Assembly: GCA_037042915.1 (NCBI GenBank)
Contig: CM073193.1
Span: 4,960,001 to 5,024,000 of the forward strand
Direction: 5' to 3'
Length of the DNA: 64,000 bases
Source: Auricularia sp. M13
Taxonomy: Eukaryota; Basidiomycota; Agaricomycetes; Auriculariales; Auriculariaceae
In this document: positions 53,133 to 64,000 of the stretch, one piece after another
Numbering within the stretch: position 1 is the first letter of the stretch
How the letters are laid out: the number at the start of each line of letters is the position of its first letter
Made by a program: the position numbers and the translations under genes
Notes under the pieces: generated by a model
Told to the model about the DNA's origin: nothing
What the model saw: only the letters and a program-made list of their open reading frames with translations
The model's database searches: none

Positions 53133-56100
53133 ATGTCGAACGCTGCCTCGGTTCCGCAGGCTGCAACGCTGCCCGAGGACGTAGTCAAGCTTCAGGACGC
53201 AGTGAAGCAGTTCGAAGCAGTTGCTAAAGTACGGTTTGCCGCTCTCGGCTTTCAGCGCGCACTGACGGAACGTTTAGAACATGAAACGCCACAGAAAGGA
53301 ATATAACCAGTTGTTCCAGGCGGCGGATGGTCTTCAACGGGCGGTGTGCTCCAGCTGCACGCGCAACGCCATCGTCGAGCTTCCTCTCTTCACGCAGCCA
53401 ATCGTAGACATCGCGACCAAGTGAGCGTCGCAGGCTAATGCGCGCAGGCCTCACTTAACTTGCGATCTACAGAGTGCTTACGCAATGCGCTGCTGATATG
53501 GAAGATATGGAGAAGAAAGGACCGTGGTTGACCAAGAGATACCAGCTGAGCAAGATGCGAGGCGACTGCAAAGACGCCATCGAGGCGTTTGAATTCATTC
53601 TCCAGGTGAGCGAGCATTTCGTCTGCATCCAACTGCACAGTCAAACCTCGTCGACATTATCAGATCAGGGATAGGCATTGCTTGCTTGTCGAGGGCGACG
53701 GCAAGATCAAGTTTCCTCGGCCGCCAGGCTTGGAGGAAGACACCTCGGAGCTTGGGTGGGTTGTTTCAGTCTGCGGGCGTGGTCGTGCTGCCGCTGACAG
53801 TGCACGATCAGGCAACGGATCTCGTCGTGGGATACAGCACGGGACGGAATCAAGCTACTGCTTGCTGGACTAGTCAACGCGGCGGACGGCACTACAGAAG
53901 CACCAGTCAAGGCAGTCGGGCAAACCTTGTTGCAGATCTGTAATCATGTTGAGGTACGCGTGGTCGCTCGAGATGTAATGGACTCGGCTCAATACGTACG
54001 GACATTGGCAGAATTACCATGCGTCGAATGACAGCGTAAAGGAACTGCAGACGACAATCCAGTCATCTTGGGACGTGTTGCTGAAGCACTGGCGTCCCCG
54101 TATCGGCGCTGGCGATGCACTGGACAAACAAGCCCAAGACTTCCTGCGGTATGTCCTTTATCTAAAGCGGAGGAGGCGTCGTTGATATCGATTGCCGAAG
54201 GGTGCTGCTGCGCGCGCTCCTACGGCTATATCTTCTCCGTGCAACACCGTGGCTCAAACGCTTCATCGCGGTCGCCACTGCCAATGGTATCATCGCCAAC
54301 GAGAGGCGCGCGCTGGATGAGTCCAAAGATACCATCAAGGTACGTTCTCTCGACGTCCGCCCGCCATCGTATCTAATTGGTCTTGCAGCTAGCGTTGGGA
54401 TTTTCGACCTATGCTGGTGTTCGCGAGAACAATTTAGAGATCTTGCGTGGACACGACAAGGTCGATGGTGTCAGCAAGCTGGTGCACCAATTTGCCGATT
54501 CATTCCAGAAGGCCAATGGTACGCCGATTATGTGGCTGCTGCAGTCTTGCCCGTCTCACAGAACAACCAACATGCAGACAGTGATGACTTCGAAAAGTGG
54601 CTGGCTATCGGGCGGGACATCGACGGCAGGCAGCGCGAGCTTCAGGCCATGGCCACGATCACGCCTGACTGGTTCTTCGACGACAAATTTGCCGAATGGA
54701 AGAAATGGAAGAATGCTGAGAAGGGATCGAGGGCTGGCCTGTATTGGATTTCATCGGATCGTACGTCCTTCCGCAGGTTTTGTGATTCACGTTCATCCTT
54801 GTTTAGCCGGCAGTGGGAAGAGCGTTCTTCTGTGAGTAATTCTGCTGCCCCCTCTGAGACTGGCCTCATCGCGCTCAAAGCTCGGCGATAATTCAACATG
54901 TGCCGCCAGTTCAACGCGTTTTCTTCCACTTTGACATGCGCAATGGACAGCCCACGATTCGAGACTTCCTGGCTGCAGTGGTCTGTCAGCTGGCTCAGCG
55001 CTTGGGTGGATATCCTCCTGCTCTTATTAGCGCTCGCAAAAAAGGCTACGAGAAAACGGCATCCGAAGAGGTCCTTCGTGACGCAGCGACAGCGATGCTC
55101 GCTGCTGCGCCAAGAATTCTTGCCATCGACGCACTAGACGAGTGCCCCAAACTAGCTGAACGATGGAAAGCAGTGCAATCTCTTCTGAATGCTCTGAGAG
55201 GCACCGGCGCTCGCATAATCGTTACCAGCCGCCGGGAAAACTCTGACTTGGTCCAGTACATGGAGGAGCATGCCGCGCATCGCCTACATCTCAACGACAG
55301 TTCCCCTCACCACGAACTGCTTAGGCAGTATATTAATCTACGGCTCGCCGAATTTGATTGGTCTGTCGAACGGAAGGACAATGTTGGTCGCATCCTCGAA
55401 GCAAAAGCGGAGGGAATGTGAGCTACGTGATTGACCACTATGACTGCGAACCTTACCTACTGTAGGTTCCTCTGGGCTTCCCTTCATCTCGACCGTCTCC
55501 GCCAGGCTATCCCGCACAATGTCGAGAAGATGCTGAATGAAATTCCGCAAACACTCTATCATACATATCATACGATCATTGAAGGCTTCTCCACCTCAGA
55601 AACCGTGATCAATTCGGTGTCCCACGTTCTACAATGCCTGGCTGTATCGATGAACAGCCTATCTCCTCGTCAAGTGGCCGAGCTGCTTGTTGCCTTCGAG
55701 TTTCCTTGTCTTGACGACGTGCCTCGAACGGACCCTCCGCATCAGCGTCTGCTTCTCCCTCATGTCTTGGACGATATCCCCGGGCACGAGGCTTTCGTTC
55801 TATCTCGCCTACCAGCCCTGCTACGTATCACGAAAGACGACAGCGGCCAAAAGATCGTCCGGTTTATCCACCTTTCCGTCGTCGAGTTCCTCCGGTCGGC
55901 TGCGTGTCGATTCAGTCCTTCCCTCGTTCGCTTCTATGTGTTCGATACTGGGACAGCTCACATGACCTGGCTTCGTGTTTGCCTGACCGTCTTGGAGTAC
56001 AACCTGCCCCTCGATCTCACCACCTACGCCAAATTGTCATGGATTTGTCACGTCAATCAGCTCATCTACAGCAATGGCAGAGATGTCCTGGCGAAGTACC

Positions 56101-58238
56101 TCACACCCGCTCCAAACCCGCTCAAAAAACAGTTCGCATTCAGAGCTGAGGGCTACTACAGTGATTTTGAGGCAGCCTGCGTGTGGGGGCAGCTGCCCCT
56201 TGTATCATGGTTCCTCACACATGGCGTAGACGTGACCAACAGCCGCGGAAACCCCGATAATACCAGACCTACCCCACTTCATTTTGCGGCAGCAAATGGT
56301 CACATGAATGTCGTGGAGCTGCTTCTAGCGCAACATCCCCAGGCTGTCGTGTCGACTGATGAAGACGGGGATACCCCACTGCACTACGCTGCAGACCATG
56401 GGCACTTCGATGTCTGTTCCCTCCTGTTGGACAAGGGCTGTGACATCCTCCACTCGAATTCGGACGGACGCACTGCGTTGCATCTGGCTGCGGATTCTGG
56501 ACACCTCGGAGTTGCACAGCTTCTCATCCAACGCGGCGCCCATGTGGACGCCCCGAACAAACTTCTGCACACATCGCTCCATCTTGCAGCTTGCAATGGC
56601 CACATGGAAGTTGCTAAGCTGCTCATTCACCACAGGGCCTCTCTCACCCTAGTCAATCACATTGGATGGACGGCTCTGCTCCTTGCTGCACGTAGAGGAC
56701 ACTCCGATGTATGTTCTCTCCTGCTCGACGAGGGCTGTGACATCCTGCACTCGGATTCCGACAGCGACACTGCGTTGCACCTGGCCGTGACTTCGGGACA
56801 CCTCGGAGTTGCACAGCTTCTCATCCAACGCGGCGCCCATGTGGACGCCCCGAACAAATTTCTGCGCACACCGCTCCATCGTGCAGCTTGGAACGGCCAC
56901 ATGGAAGTTGCTAAGCTGCTCATTCACCACAGGGCCTCTCTCACCCTAGTCGATCACATTGGATGGACGGCTCTGCTCTTTGCTGCACATGGAGGACACT
57001 CCGATGTATGTTCTCTCCTGCTCGACAAGGGCTGTGACATCCTGCACTCGGATTTCGAGGGACGCACTGCGTTGCACCTGGCCGCAACTTGGGGACATCT
57101 CGGAGTTGCACGTCTTCTCATCCAATTCGGCGCCCATGTGGACGCTGCGAACAAACATCTGCACACACCGCTCCATTGTGCAGCTTGGAATGGCCACACG
57201 GAAGTTGTCAAATTGCTCATTCACCATGGGGCCTCTCTCACCTTAGTTGATGAACATGGGTGGACGGCTCTGCTCCTTGCTGCAGATGGAGGGCACTCCG
57301 ATGTATGTTCTCTCCTGCTCAACGAGGGCTGTGACATCCTGCACTCGGATTCCAACGGCAACACTGTGTTGCATGTGGCCGCGGATTTGGGACACCTCGG
57401 AGTTGCACAGCTTCTCATCCAACGTGGCGCCACTGTGGACGCCCCAAACAGACTTCTGCAAACACCGCTCCATCGTGCAGCTTGGAAGGGCCACACGGAA
57501 GTTGCTGAGCTGCTCATTCACCACAGAGCCTCTCTCACCTTAGTTGATGAAGATGGGTGGACGGCTCTGTTCTTTGCTGCAGAAGGAGGGCACTCCGATG
57601 TATGTTCTCTCCTGCTCGACGAGGGCTGTGACATCCTGCACTCGGATTCCGACGGCAACACTGCGTTGCATCTGGCCGCGTATTCTGGACATCTCGACGT
57701 TGCACGTCTTCTCATCCAACACGGTGCCCATGTGGACGCCCCAGAAAGACTTCTGCAAACACCGCTCCATCGTGCAGCTCGGAAGGGCCACACGGAAGTT
57801 GCTGAGCTGCTCATTCACCACAGAGCCTCTCTCACCTTAGTTGATGAAGATGGGTGGACGGCTCTGTTCTTTGCTGCAGAAGGAGGGCACTCCGATGTCT
57901 CCTCCCTTCTGTTGGACAAGGGCTGTGACATCCAGCACTTGGATTCCGATGGTGATACTGCGTTGCATATGGCAGCTTACAAAGGGCGTCTGGAAGTTGG
58001 TCGGTTGCTTATTGAGCGCCAGGCGTCTCCCACAGTACGCAACAACAACGGCGATACACCGCGGGATATCGCACAGAAGAAGGGACACGAAGCCTTTGTG
58101 GCAATGCTTTCGAGCTGGGAGGCTTCGAAGGCGGATGACTCCCCAGGAAACCCTGTGATCGTCGACGTTGTCGCAGAAGCCAACTGTGAGTCCCTCATCC
58201 TGAACGAACTGAGGCTTACGAACACTACACAGGATTGA
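53133..58238 (+). CDS. NACHT-ankyrin NLR-like receptor 2
   Basis: Paralogue of receptor 1 with the same exon plan: start MSNAASVPQAATLPEDVVKL, NACHT P-loop DPGSGKSVLL on a separate 25-nt exon (54807-54831), Walker B ILAIDALDECP near 55115-55147, LDDIPGHEAFVLSRLP, and 19 ankyrin repeats (about 56260-58100) in triplets, ending NELRLTNTTQD. Exon 4 (53664-53953) is one base shorter than its counterpart, near 53800-53830. Either a short extra intron of about 41 nt (donor GTTGTT) is used or the N-terminal region carries a slip; the later exons are open. The N-terminal helical region differs more from receptor 1 than the NACHT part. Same inferred role as receptor 1. Confidence 0.8.
56650..57960 (+). 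repeat. 297-bp ankyrin triplet repeats of receptor 2
   Basis: Five WTAL-starting triplets at about 56665, 56962, 57259, 57556 and 57853 (297-bp spacing). Within this gene they share variants such as EV(A)KLLIHHRASLTLV, whereas receptor 1 units share EAVKLLIHHGASLTLV. Confidence 0.9.
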
Positions 58239-58262
58239 CGCGTGGTGTTCATCGCAAGTTCT

Positions 58263-59048
58263 TATCCCCCTTATTCTGCACATTTAAAAAAACCTCCAAA
58301 AAGAGGTGTCCTCCTCTGTCAGGGAACATCCTCCAATTTCTGAGAGTGTTCCATCCAAGAAAGCACTTCCATCCTAAACTGGGTGCTGTCATCCCAATCA
58401 GGAAGCGCTTCCATCCCAAAATAAGCGCCCACCCTCCAAGGCAGCGCGCTTCCATCCCAAAATAAGCGCCCATCCATCAAGCCAGAAAGCTTCCATCCAA
58501 GACAGAATGCTTCCATCCTAAAAATAAGCGCCCACCCTCCAAGGGAAAAGGTGTCCATCCAAGCTGAGTGCCTTCCATCCAAGCTGACCTTGCTTTCTAA
58601 TTTGTTCATAAGCATCAGAGATATTACATAAGCAGGATACTCGGCCAAGTGTGCAACTCTATTAACTAAACCATCCCTGCTTATGTAATATCTCTGATGC
58701 TTATGAACAAATTAGAAAGCAAGGTCAGCTTGGATGGAAGGCACTCAGCTTGGATGGACACCTTTTCCCTTGGAGGGTGGGCGCTTATTTTTAGGATGGA
58801 AGCATTCTGTCTTGGATGGAAGCTTTCTGGCTTGATGGATGGGCGCTTATTTTGGGATGGAAGCGCGCTGCCTTGGAGGGTGGGCGCTTATTTTGGGATG
58901 GAAGCGCTTCCTGATTGGGATGACAGCACCCAGTTTAGGATGGAAGTGCTTTCTTGGATGGAACACTCTCAGAAATTGGAGGATGTTCCCTGACAGAGGA
59001 GGAGGGTCTTTTTTGGAGGTTTTTTTAAATGTGCAGATTAAGAAGGAT
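58263..59048. mobile_element. Foldback (long inverted-repeat) element
   Basis: Two inverted arms of about 373 bases (58263-58636 and 58676-59048) with a 39-base loop. The outer ends read TATCC...TGCACATTTAAAAAAACCTCC on both sides. A 6-7 bp duplication (A)AGTTCT flanks it (58256-58262 and 59049-59055). The corresponding place behind receptor 1 is empty, and the surrounding sequence is otherwise collinear, so this is an insertion. The arms contain many CTTCCATCC and AATAAGCGCCCA units. No protein is encoded. RNA from it would fold into a long hairpin. Confidence 0.9.
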
Positions 59049-59055
59049 AAGTTCT

Positions 59056-59607
59056 ATGCTCTTCGTTGTCTATGCAGCTGCTCTCATTGTCGAAACTCTT
59101 CCCGTCGTCGTAGTTCGTAACTCGTAAACTGAGAATTCCTGACATGTGTTCACGAAGAGATACTGGTCTTTCAATGTGCGACCGTAACCGACGCAGGTCG
59201 CAACAGGCAGAGCGCAGAATACATTTGCTGTTGTGCGGGATTGCAGGCATCCTATCGAGTCAACACGCAACGAGCAGGCTGGACGTAGTCGGTAGCGCAC
59301 GGACGCGAGGGGCGAAGCATGCAATATCGGGAAAGCCACAGCGCTTATAAAAGTTTGGAGTAGCAGGTGCGAGTCGCGTTTTCTACTCATGTGGCGTGTA
59401 CACATCGTGGGCGAGGCGGGCGCAAGACTTCTCGTTACAGAAAAATCGCGATTTAGAGGGCGATATGCACGAGGATAAGATAGGATAAAATACGAGAAAG
59501 ACGGCGCAGAGGGGAAAAGGGCAATCCAGCGACGGCAGTCATTTCAAGGTCCAATTAACCTTCTCCGGCCCGGAAAGCCGCTGCGTACCTCTTGTCGTCT
59601 TTCCACC
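59056..59607. other. Intergenic, matches 44530-45116
   Basis: Collinear with the region behind receptor 1. No gene. Presumably holds the promoter of the dehydrogenase gene. Confidence 0.6.
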
Positions 59608-60760
59608 ATGTCTGTCTCACCAGTTGTGCTCGAGCTGGAGGGAATGTACACGGAGAGCGTTCTCGAAGACACGGTCTTTGCCAACACCGGGTACACATAC
59701 GTTTCTGCGCGCATCGGGTTGGATGCGCCGACTTCGACGGTCCCAGAGGATATCAGGCAGCGCACCGAGGGCCTCTTCATCTTTCGTCGCTTTCTCAAGC
59801 CAGAGGATATCACGCTCTTTCCGAAATTAAAGGTTGTGGTGCGGATGGGCGTTGGATATGACCGTCTCGCCCGCGACGAGCTCGCGGCACGCGGCGTCAA
59901 AGTCTGCAACATCCCCGGTGAGCAACGGGCGCCCCATCGCCAGTAAACGCGAACGCTGACAGAGATCGCGAGATTATGGCACGACCGAAGTCGCCGATCA
60001 CGCGGTCGCACTCGCGCTCGCGCTCAGACGCGGCATCCTGCTGCACCACGACCTGCAGCGCCGCAGTCCGCCCGCACCGTGGCAGTTCCTCCACACGCCG
60101 CTGCTCCAGCGCCCACAGGGTCCACCGCCGCCCGCCGAGCTCATTCTCGCGGACCCGCCGCCGCCACCCGCGCCGCGGACGTTCGGCATCCTCGGCCTCG
60201 GCCGCATCGGCACCGCCGTCGCGCTGCGCGCACGTGCCTTCGGATGGCGCGTCCTCTTCTACGACCCCTATCTCAAGAACGGCGTCGACCGCGCCCTGGG
60301 CGTGGCCCGCGCGCCCAGCGTCGAGTCGCTCTTCCGCCAGAGCCACACGCTGTCCATCCACACGCCGCTCACCAAGCAGACACGCAATCTCGTCAACGAG
60401 CGCCTGCTACGTCTTATGCCTCCTGGTGGCGTTATCGTAAACACTGGCCGCGGCTCTATTATCGACTTGGACGGTCTTGAGGCCGTCCTGCGCGATAACC
60501 ACCTGGCCGGCGCCGGACTCGACGTCCTGCCGGAGGAGGACACCGGTGCTATTAGACAAGCAGATGCTGTTGTCCATCCGCTCATCCAGGCGTATCGCAA
60601 CAAGGAAGAATGGCTTACCGGGAGGTTGGTCATCACACCCCACAGCGCATTCTTTTCCGGTGAGTCCTGGGAGGATATTCGAAGCCTGAGCGCGATCACC
60701 ATGAAGGAAGTTCTGGTCGACGGCAAGGAAACAAATGTCATCTCGCCCGAGACCGAGTAG
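59608..60760 (+). CDS. D-isomer-specific 2-hydroxyacid dehydrogenase (CtBP/phosphoglycerate dehydrogenase type)
   Basis: Two exons (59608-59917, 59973-60760; 55-nt intron) give 365 residues, a normal length for the family. The substrate-binding half has VVVRMGVGYDRLARDELAARGVKV and NIPDYGTTEVADHAVALALAL. The NAD-binding Rossmann part has GILGLGRIGTAVALRARAFG (Gly-x-Gly-x-x-Gly). Catalytic set: Arg in NTGRG (about 60445), Glu in LDVLPEE (about 60530) and His in TPHSAF (about 60643). It probably reduces or oxidises a 2-keto/2-hydroxy acid with NAD(P)H. The NIPDYGT motif points to the CtBP-like branch, but a corepressor role is not implied. The substrate cannot be told. It converges with the transporter gene, the two stops being 84 bases apart. 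Its copy at 45117 is decayed. Confidence 0.9.
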
Positions 60761-60844
60761 CCTGCTGGTTCACGCCGTCAGATTACACACCGATGGAAAT
60801 TCTACTGCGTAGAATACAGTTGTACTTGTAGGGATTAGGATGGT

Positions 60845-63800
60845 CTAAGTGAGCATCGAGTCTAGGTCGCCGAACATTTCGTGGCAAGTGTCCTCCAAAG
60901 CCTGAATGATTCAATCAGCACTCAACGCTCCATAGAAAACACACGGGCTCACAATTAACTGTTCACTTGTGCTCGTAACACTCATCACATAGGCCCAATA
61001 TCGTCTGAAGGTCATCAGCAGGGCAAACGCAGATCACTACCAAATTATGGACTTACGTCAATTCGCCATTGAGAATAGTCTCTTTCCCTTGTTCAGTGCG
61101 CGATATATGGGAGCTGATCACCATCGCGTCGTGAAGGAAATCGCTCAGATTGTCTGTTTAGGCAACGAGGAAATCAGAACCGCAGTCAAACATGAATGAG
61201 ATCGATATTCAGCGACATACCCCGCAAAAACATACGCGCAGGCGTTTCCCTGGGCAGCGGCGACTTGCTCGCCAGCGACGACGCACACGTGAACAGCGAC
61301 GCCTTGGCGAGCCGCACGCTCCGTTTACGATAAGGGAGGAGGCGCGAGCTGAATTCGCGCGTGATGATCGCCGGGACGGTCTCGCTGCCCACCGAGTTGC
61401 GCGCCTCCCTCAGACGATCTGGCGACAAAAAATTAAACTTGTGACGGGCGAGCTTCCATGCCAGCTCGTACCGAGAATGACCTGATGAGAGCGGATGATC
61501 CTCACTGCGAGGTCTGCGCGGAACGGCGTGGCAAAGTCGACCTCGGCCCGTGCGAACCTTTGGCCCGGGGTATGATGGTCAGTCGACGAACAAACAGGTA
61601 TGACGGGCCGGGCCGTACATGAGAAGTGGTCCGAGCTCGATGATCTGCTGCTGCATCTTCTGCTCACGGTGTATGAGCTCCTTCTGGACGCGAAGGATCG
61701 CTGCTTTGGGCGGTCGATGGTCGTCCAGGCTGGCCGGCACCACGGCCTTAACATATGCCTGGAACAGAGCTACGCAGAGCACCAATGAGCTTGGGATAAT
61801 TATGGTCCCTGCCAATCCGAAGACTCACTGTAATAGCTGAGCATGGAGAAGGTCAACGCTGCCAAATTCTTGCGCAACGTCCGCCTTGCCGGGTTGCGCA
61901 AGATGAACACCTGGAATATCACGGCGATACCGAGCGCGATGCCCAGCGCGGTGAATGCCTTGCCTAAGAAGGAGTTGAGACGGGAGCAAGAAAACAATCA
62001 TGAAGAGATGCTCACCAGCGCGGAAAATGGGAGTGTCAAACGGCCGATGATAGTATTCGACGTTGATCCACTCGCCGACAACGAGCACTCCGGCGCTATT
62101 GAGTGCCAAAAGCGCGAGGACGAAGAATTTGGGGTTGTAATATATGAAATAGAATAACGGAAGAGAGCTGAGGGAAAGTAAAGCTATGACGCCGTATGGG
62201 TTGAATGTGTAACCACCGACTCCGCGGAACATCTGGCTCAGGGTGAATTATAGCTAAATGGTGAAGAGCACTGTGGCGTACCTCCAGCAGAGCCACAGCC
62301 CACAGAGATCCAAGCCCAGAACCCAACTGCACGAAGTAAGGCGTCCATCTACTCATGAGAATGTAGAGATGGACGTACGATTTGCAGAACGAACGTGGTA
62401 AGAGATTGTCCTGGATACAAACGTCTGTGAATCTCGATCCTCAATGGCAGTGTGACAGAGACAAACCTAACGTCGGCGATATGCTGACAATGAGTGTGAG
62501 GACACCGCCAGTCAAGGCGTAATTGATGAAGAACTGCCTCGTCGTCGGCGCGAACAACAACATCGTAAAGACCATAGCGCCCGCAGCAGTCTTAAGAGCG
62601 AAAATGCTAGTAGGCGAGCGTAGAGAGTCCTCAAAAGCCTTGAAGCGCTGCCACGCAGTCTTTGGTTTGCGGGTGTACGTGCGATTGTCTAGCAGCGCCA
62701 TAGCCTCTCGGAAGCTGAGCTCGCCGTCGTCGCCGGGCTCTGCGCTGTCCTCGATATCAGATCCCGCGAATTTGGCGACGGGCGGCGTGGAGTTCATGTT
62801 AGCCCAGGCCTTCTGTCGCGGATGCTGAAGCGACTGGAAGAAGTGGATCTGGATCCTGCGTGGCGGATGCTTGCCCGTCCCTGGCTGGAACCGGACCGCG
62901 TCCCGATGATACCGTTCGAGCTGTTGCACATAAATCCTGCAAAGCGTATCGTCAGATATCACAATGGAGCCCAGAGGAACAAGACGTACCGCATAGCAAA
63001 GATGAACGAGTACACCCTGAGCAAAGAGTGGTGATTCGACGCAGTTTCGGCGTCCTCCGCGAGCTCCTCGGGCGTGCGCTCCGTCTCGTCCCGCCCGAAC
63101 ACCTCCTCGTCGACATGCAGGCGCTCCCTCTGCGCATTCAGCGGGGTACTCGCGCCGCTCGGCGCGCCGGCCCAGGTAGTGTGCATGGACGGCTGCGGGA
63201 GGTGCATGCGCAGCTTCTGGTCGTGCCCGTGCAACACGCCCGTCGCGAGGATCTCGGACAGGATGTGCTGCTGCACCAGCGCGAACTTGTCGAAAGTGTG
63301 CGCGATGCGCTCCACGCCGCACTTGTGCGGCGTGTTGCTCGTCTCCTTGGCAGGCGACAGCTTCTCCGACAGCGCCGCATCTGCTGCAAGCGAAACACTG
63401 TGTCAACGATGCCGCGCCCGTGGGGGTGTATGGACGCACTGGGCTGTTGGCCGGTTGTAGGCCTGCTGGACGGCGCGCTCGACCGCACGGCGCCGTCGCG
63501 CGCGGTCGAATCGTCGTCGACGCCTTCGACCTCCGTCTGCAGGCGGCGCGCCACAAGTTGAAGCTGCAGGTCTACATCCCTCTCGACCGCAGATATTTGC
63601 GTGTTCAAGCCCTCAGGAGGCGCAGTGTCAGGCTCATCCAACGTCTCCCTACTATTACTGGAGCGCTGTCCCTCGATGTCCATGTAGTCCGTATATCCAG
63701 GTTGAATGTTAATTTCGCTGAGAGGTTGGCATTGCAGCGCGGCCTTGATCTCTTGGAGCGTAATGTCAACGGCTGCGAGGGGGTTATCAGCGTGTGAAAT

Positions 63801-64000
63801 AGCGTCCAGGCCGTTTGCCACACACATCGGCGGAAGACTAGGAAGGACTCCTTCGTGCTCGACAAGAAGTGAGTCTTGAAGAGATCCACATCCTTATCCT
63901 CCACGGCGACCAAGCTCGAATAGGCTGATATCGCGGACTATGTAGACCGAAAGGTTAAGTGGTGAATACGACAGTCAGAGAAAGGGTTACTCACCACCTG
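60845..64000 (-). CDS. DUF2421/FUSC-like membrane transporter 2 (5' end outside window)
   Basis: Multi-exon gene on the - strand with its C-terminus at 60845 (last exon 60901-60845: ALEDTCHEMFGDLDSMLT). Recognisable pieces from the N-terminal side: DNPLAAVDITLQEI (63790), FDKFALVQQHILSEIL (63300), FREAMALLDNRTYTRKPKTA and LRSPTSIFALKTAAGA with a hydrophobic helix and FINYALTGGVLTLIVSISPTLG (62750-62470), LGSGLGSLWAV (62330), YNPYGV-like NPYGVIALLSLSSLPLFYFIYY (62200), a loop EWINVEYYHRPFDT, helix IALGIAVIFQVFILRNPARRTL, then LIHREQKMQQQIIELG (61690), RLLPYRKRSVRLAKASLFT and NLSDFLHDAMVISSHISRTEQG (61150). This order fits fungal DUF2422/DUF2421 proteins related to aromatic acid exporters (FUSC superfamily; brefeldin A sensitivity protein type). 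Exon borders were not all resolved. The substrate is unknown. Confidence 0.75.

Noticed and set aside
39456-58238. Receptors as one prokaryote-derived defence operon
   Set aside because: Both genes have many spliceosomal introns at equal positions and fungal-type NACHT and ankyrin sequence; there is no sign of recent transfer from bacteria.
62441-63556. Single 371-codon frame on the - strand
   Set aside because: It runs through probable introns of the transporter; its first two thirds are Arg/Ala-rich without family features. Only the last part (FREAMALLDN onward) is accepted as an exon.
1-64000. tRNA, rRNA or snRNA genes
   Set aside because: I looked for tRNA arm motifs and conserved rRNA words while reading and found none; a covariance-model scan was not possible.

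Overview
The window looks like nuclear DNA of a basidiomycete fungus, most likely an agaricomycete of polypore type. The evidence is GC-rich coding sequence, many 45-60 nt introns with GTRNGY donors, tandem agaricomycete BTB-like genes, KDZ and Ty3/gypsy elements, and NACHT-ankyrin receptors. The species cannot be told from the sequence.

Layout. 1-10.7 kb: five BTB-like genes on the + strand in alternating order (A1, B1, A2, B2, A3), with a small RDGTWP-motif gene between B1 and A2. 11.2-11.65 kb: LSM3 on the - strand. 12.3-14 kb: two pieces of a lipoate-ligase-like gene lying in the wrong order. 14.6-16.5 kb: two unrecognised genes. 17.7-23.1 kb: a ten-exon gene for a 1,602-residue, largely disordered protein with a globular centre. 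24.2-29.5 kb: a decayed KDZ DNA transposon (CxC1 cluster, transposase core, Ulp1-like protease). 30.2-32 kb: two small genes in a field of palindromic TTTCCAGAAA motifs. 32.7-38.9 kb: a recent Ty3/gypsy chromovirus copy with near-identical LTRs and a 5-bp target duplication.

39.4-64 kb: two related blocks, each with a NACHT-ankyrin receptor, a 2-hydroxyacid dehydrogenase and, convergent to it, a DUF2421/FUSC-type membrane transporter. In block 1 the receptor is intact (11 exons, 1,517 residues), but the dehydrogenase and transporter are decayed and fused by a deletion of about 1.8 kb. Block 1 also carries an amidase relic and a second lipoate-ligase relic whose last intron holds a 2.4-kb hAT-type non-autonomous element. 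In block 2 the dehydrogenase is intact and the receptor is probably so, with one doubtful spot. A 786-bp foldback element sits behind the block-2 receptor, and the transporter runs off the right edge.

The genes do not form one pathway. The main theme is duplication and turnover: tandem BTB genes, a duplicated innate-immunity-type receptor whose ankyrin triplets look homogenised within each copy, and several layers of mobile elements. The two receptors encode the Walker A motif on a separate 25-nt exon, so skipping that exon would remove ATP binding; this is the observation most worth following up.
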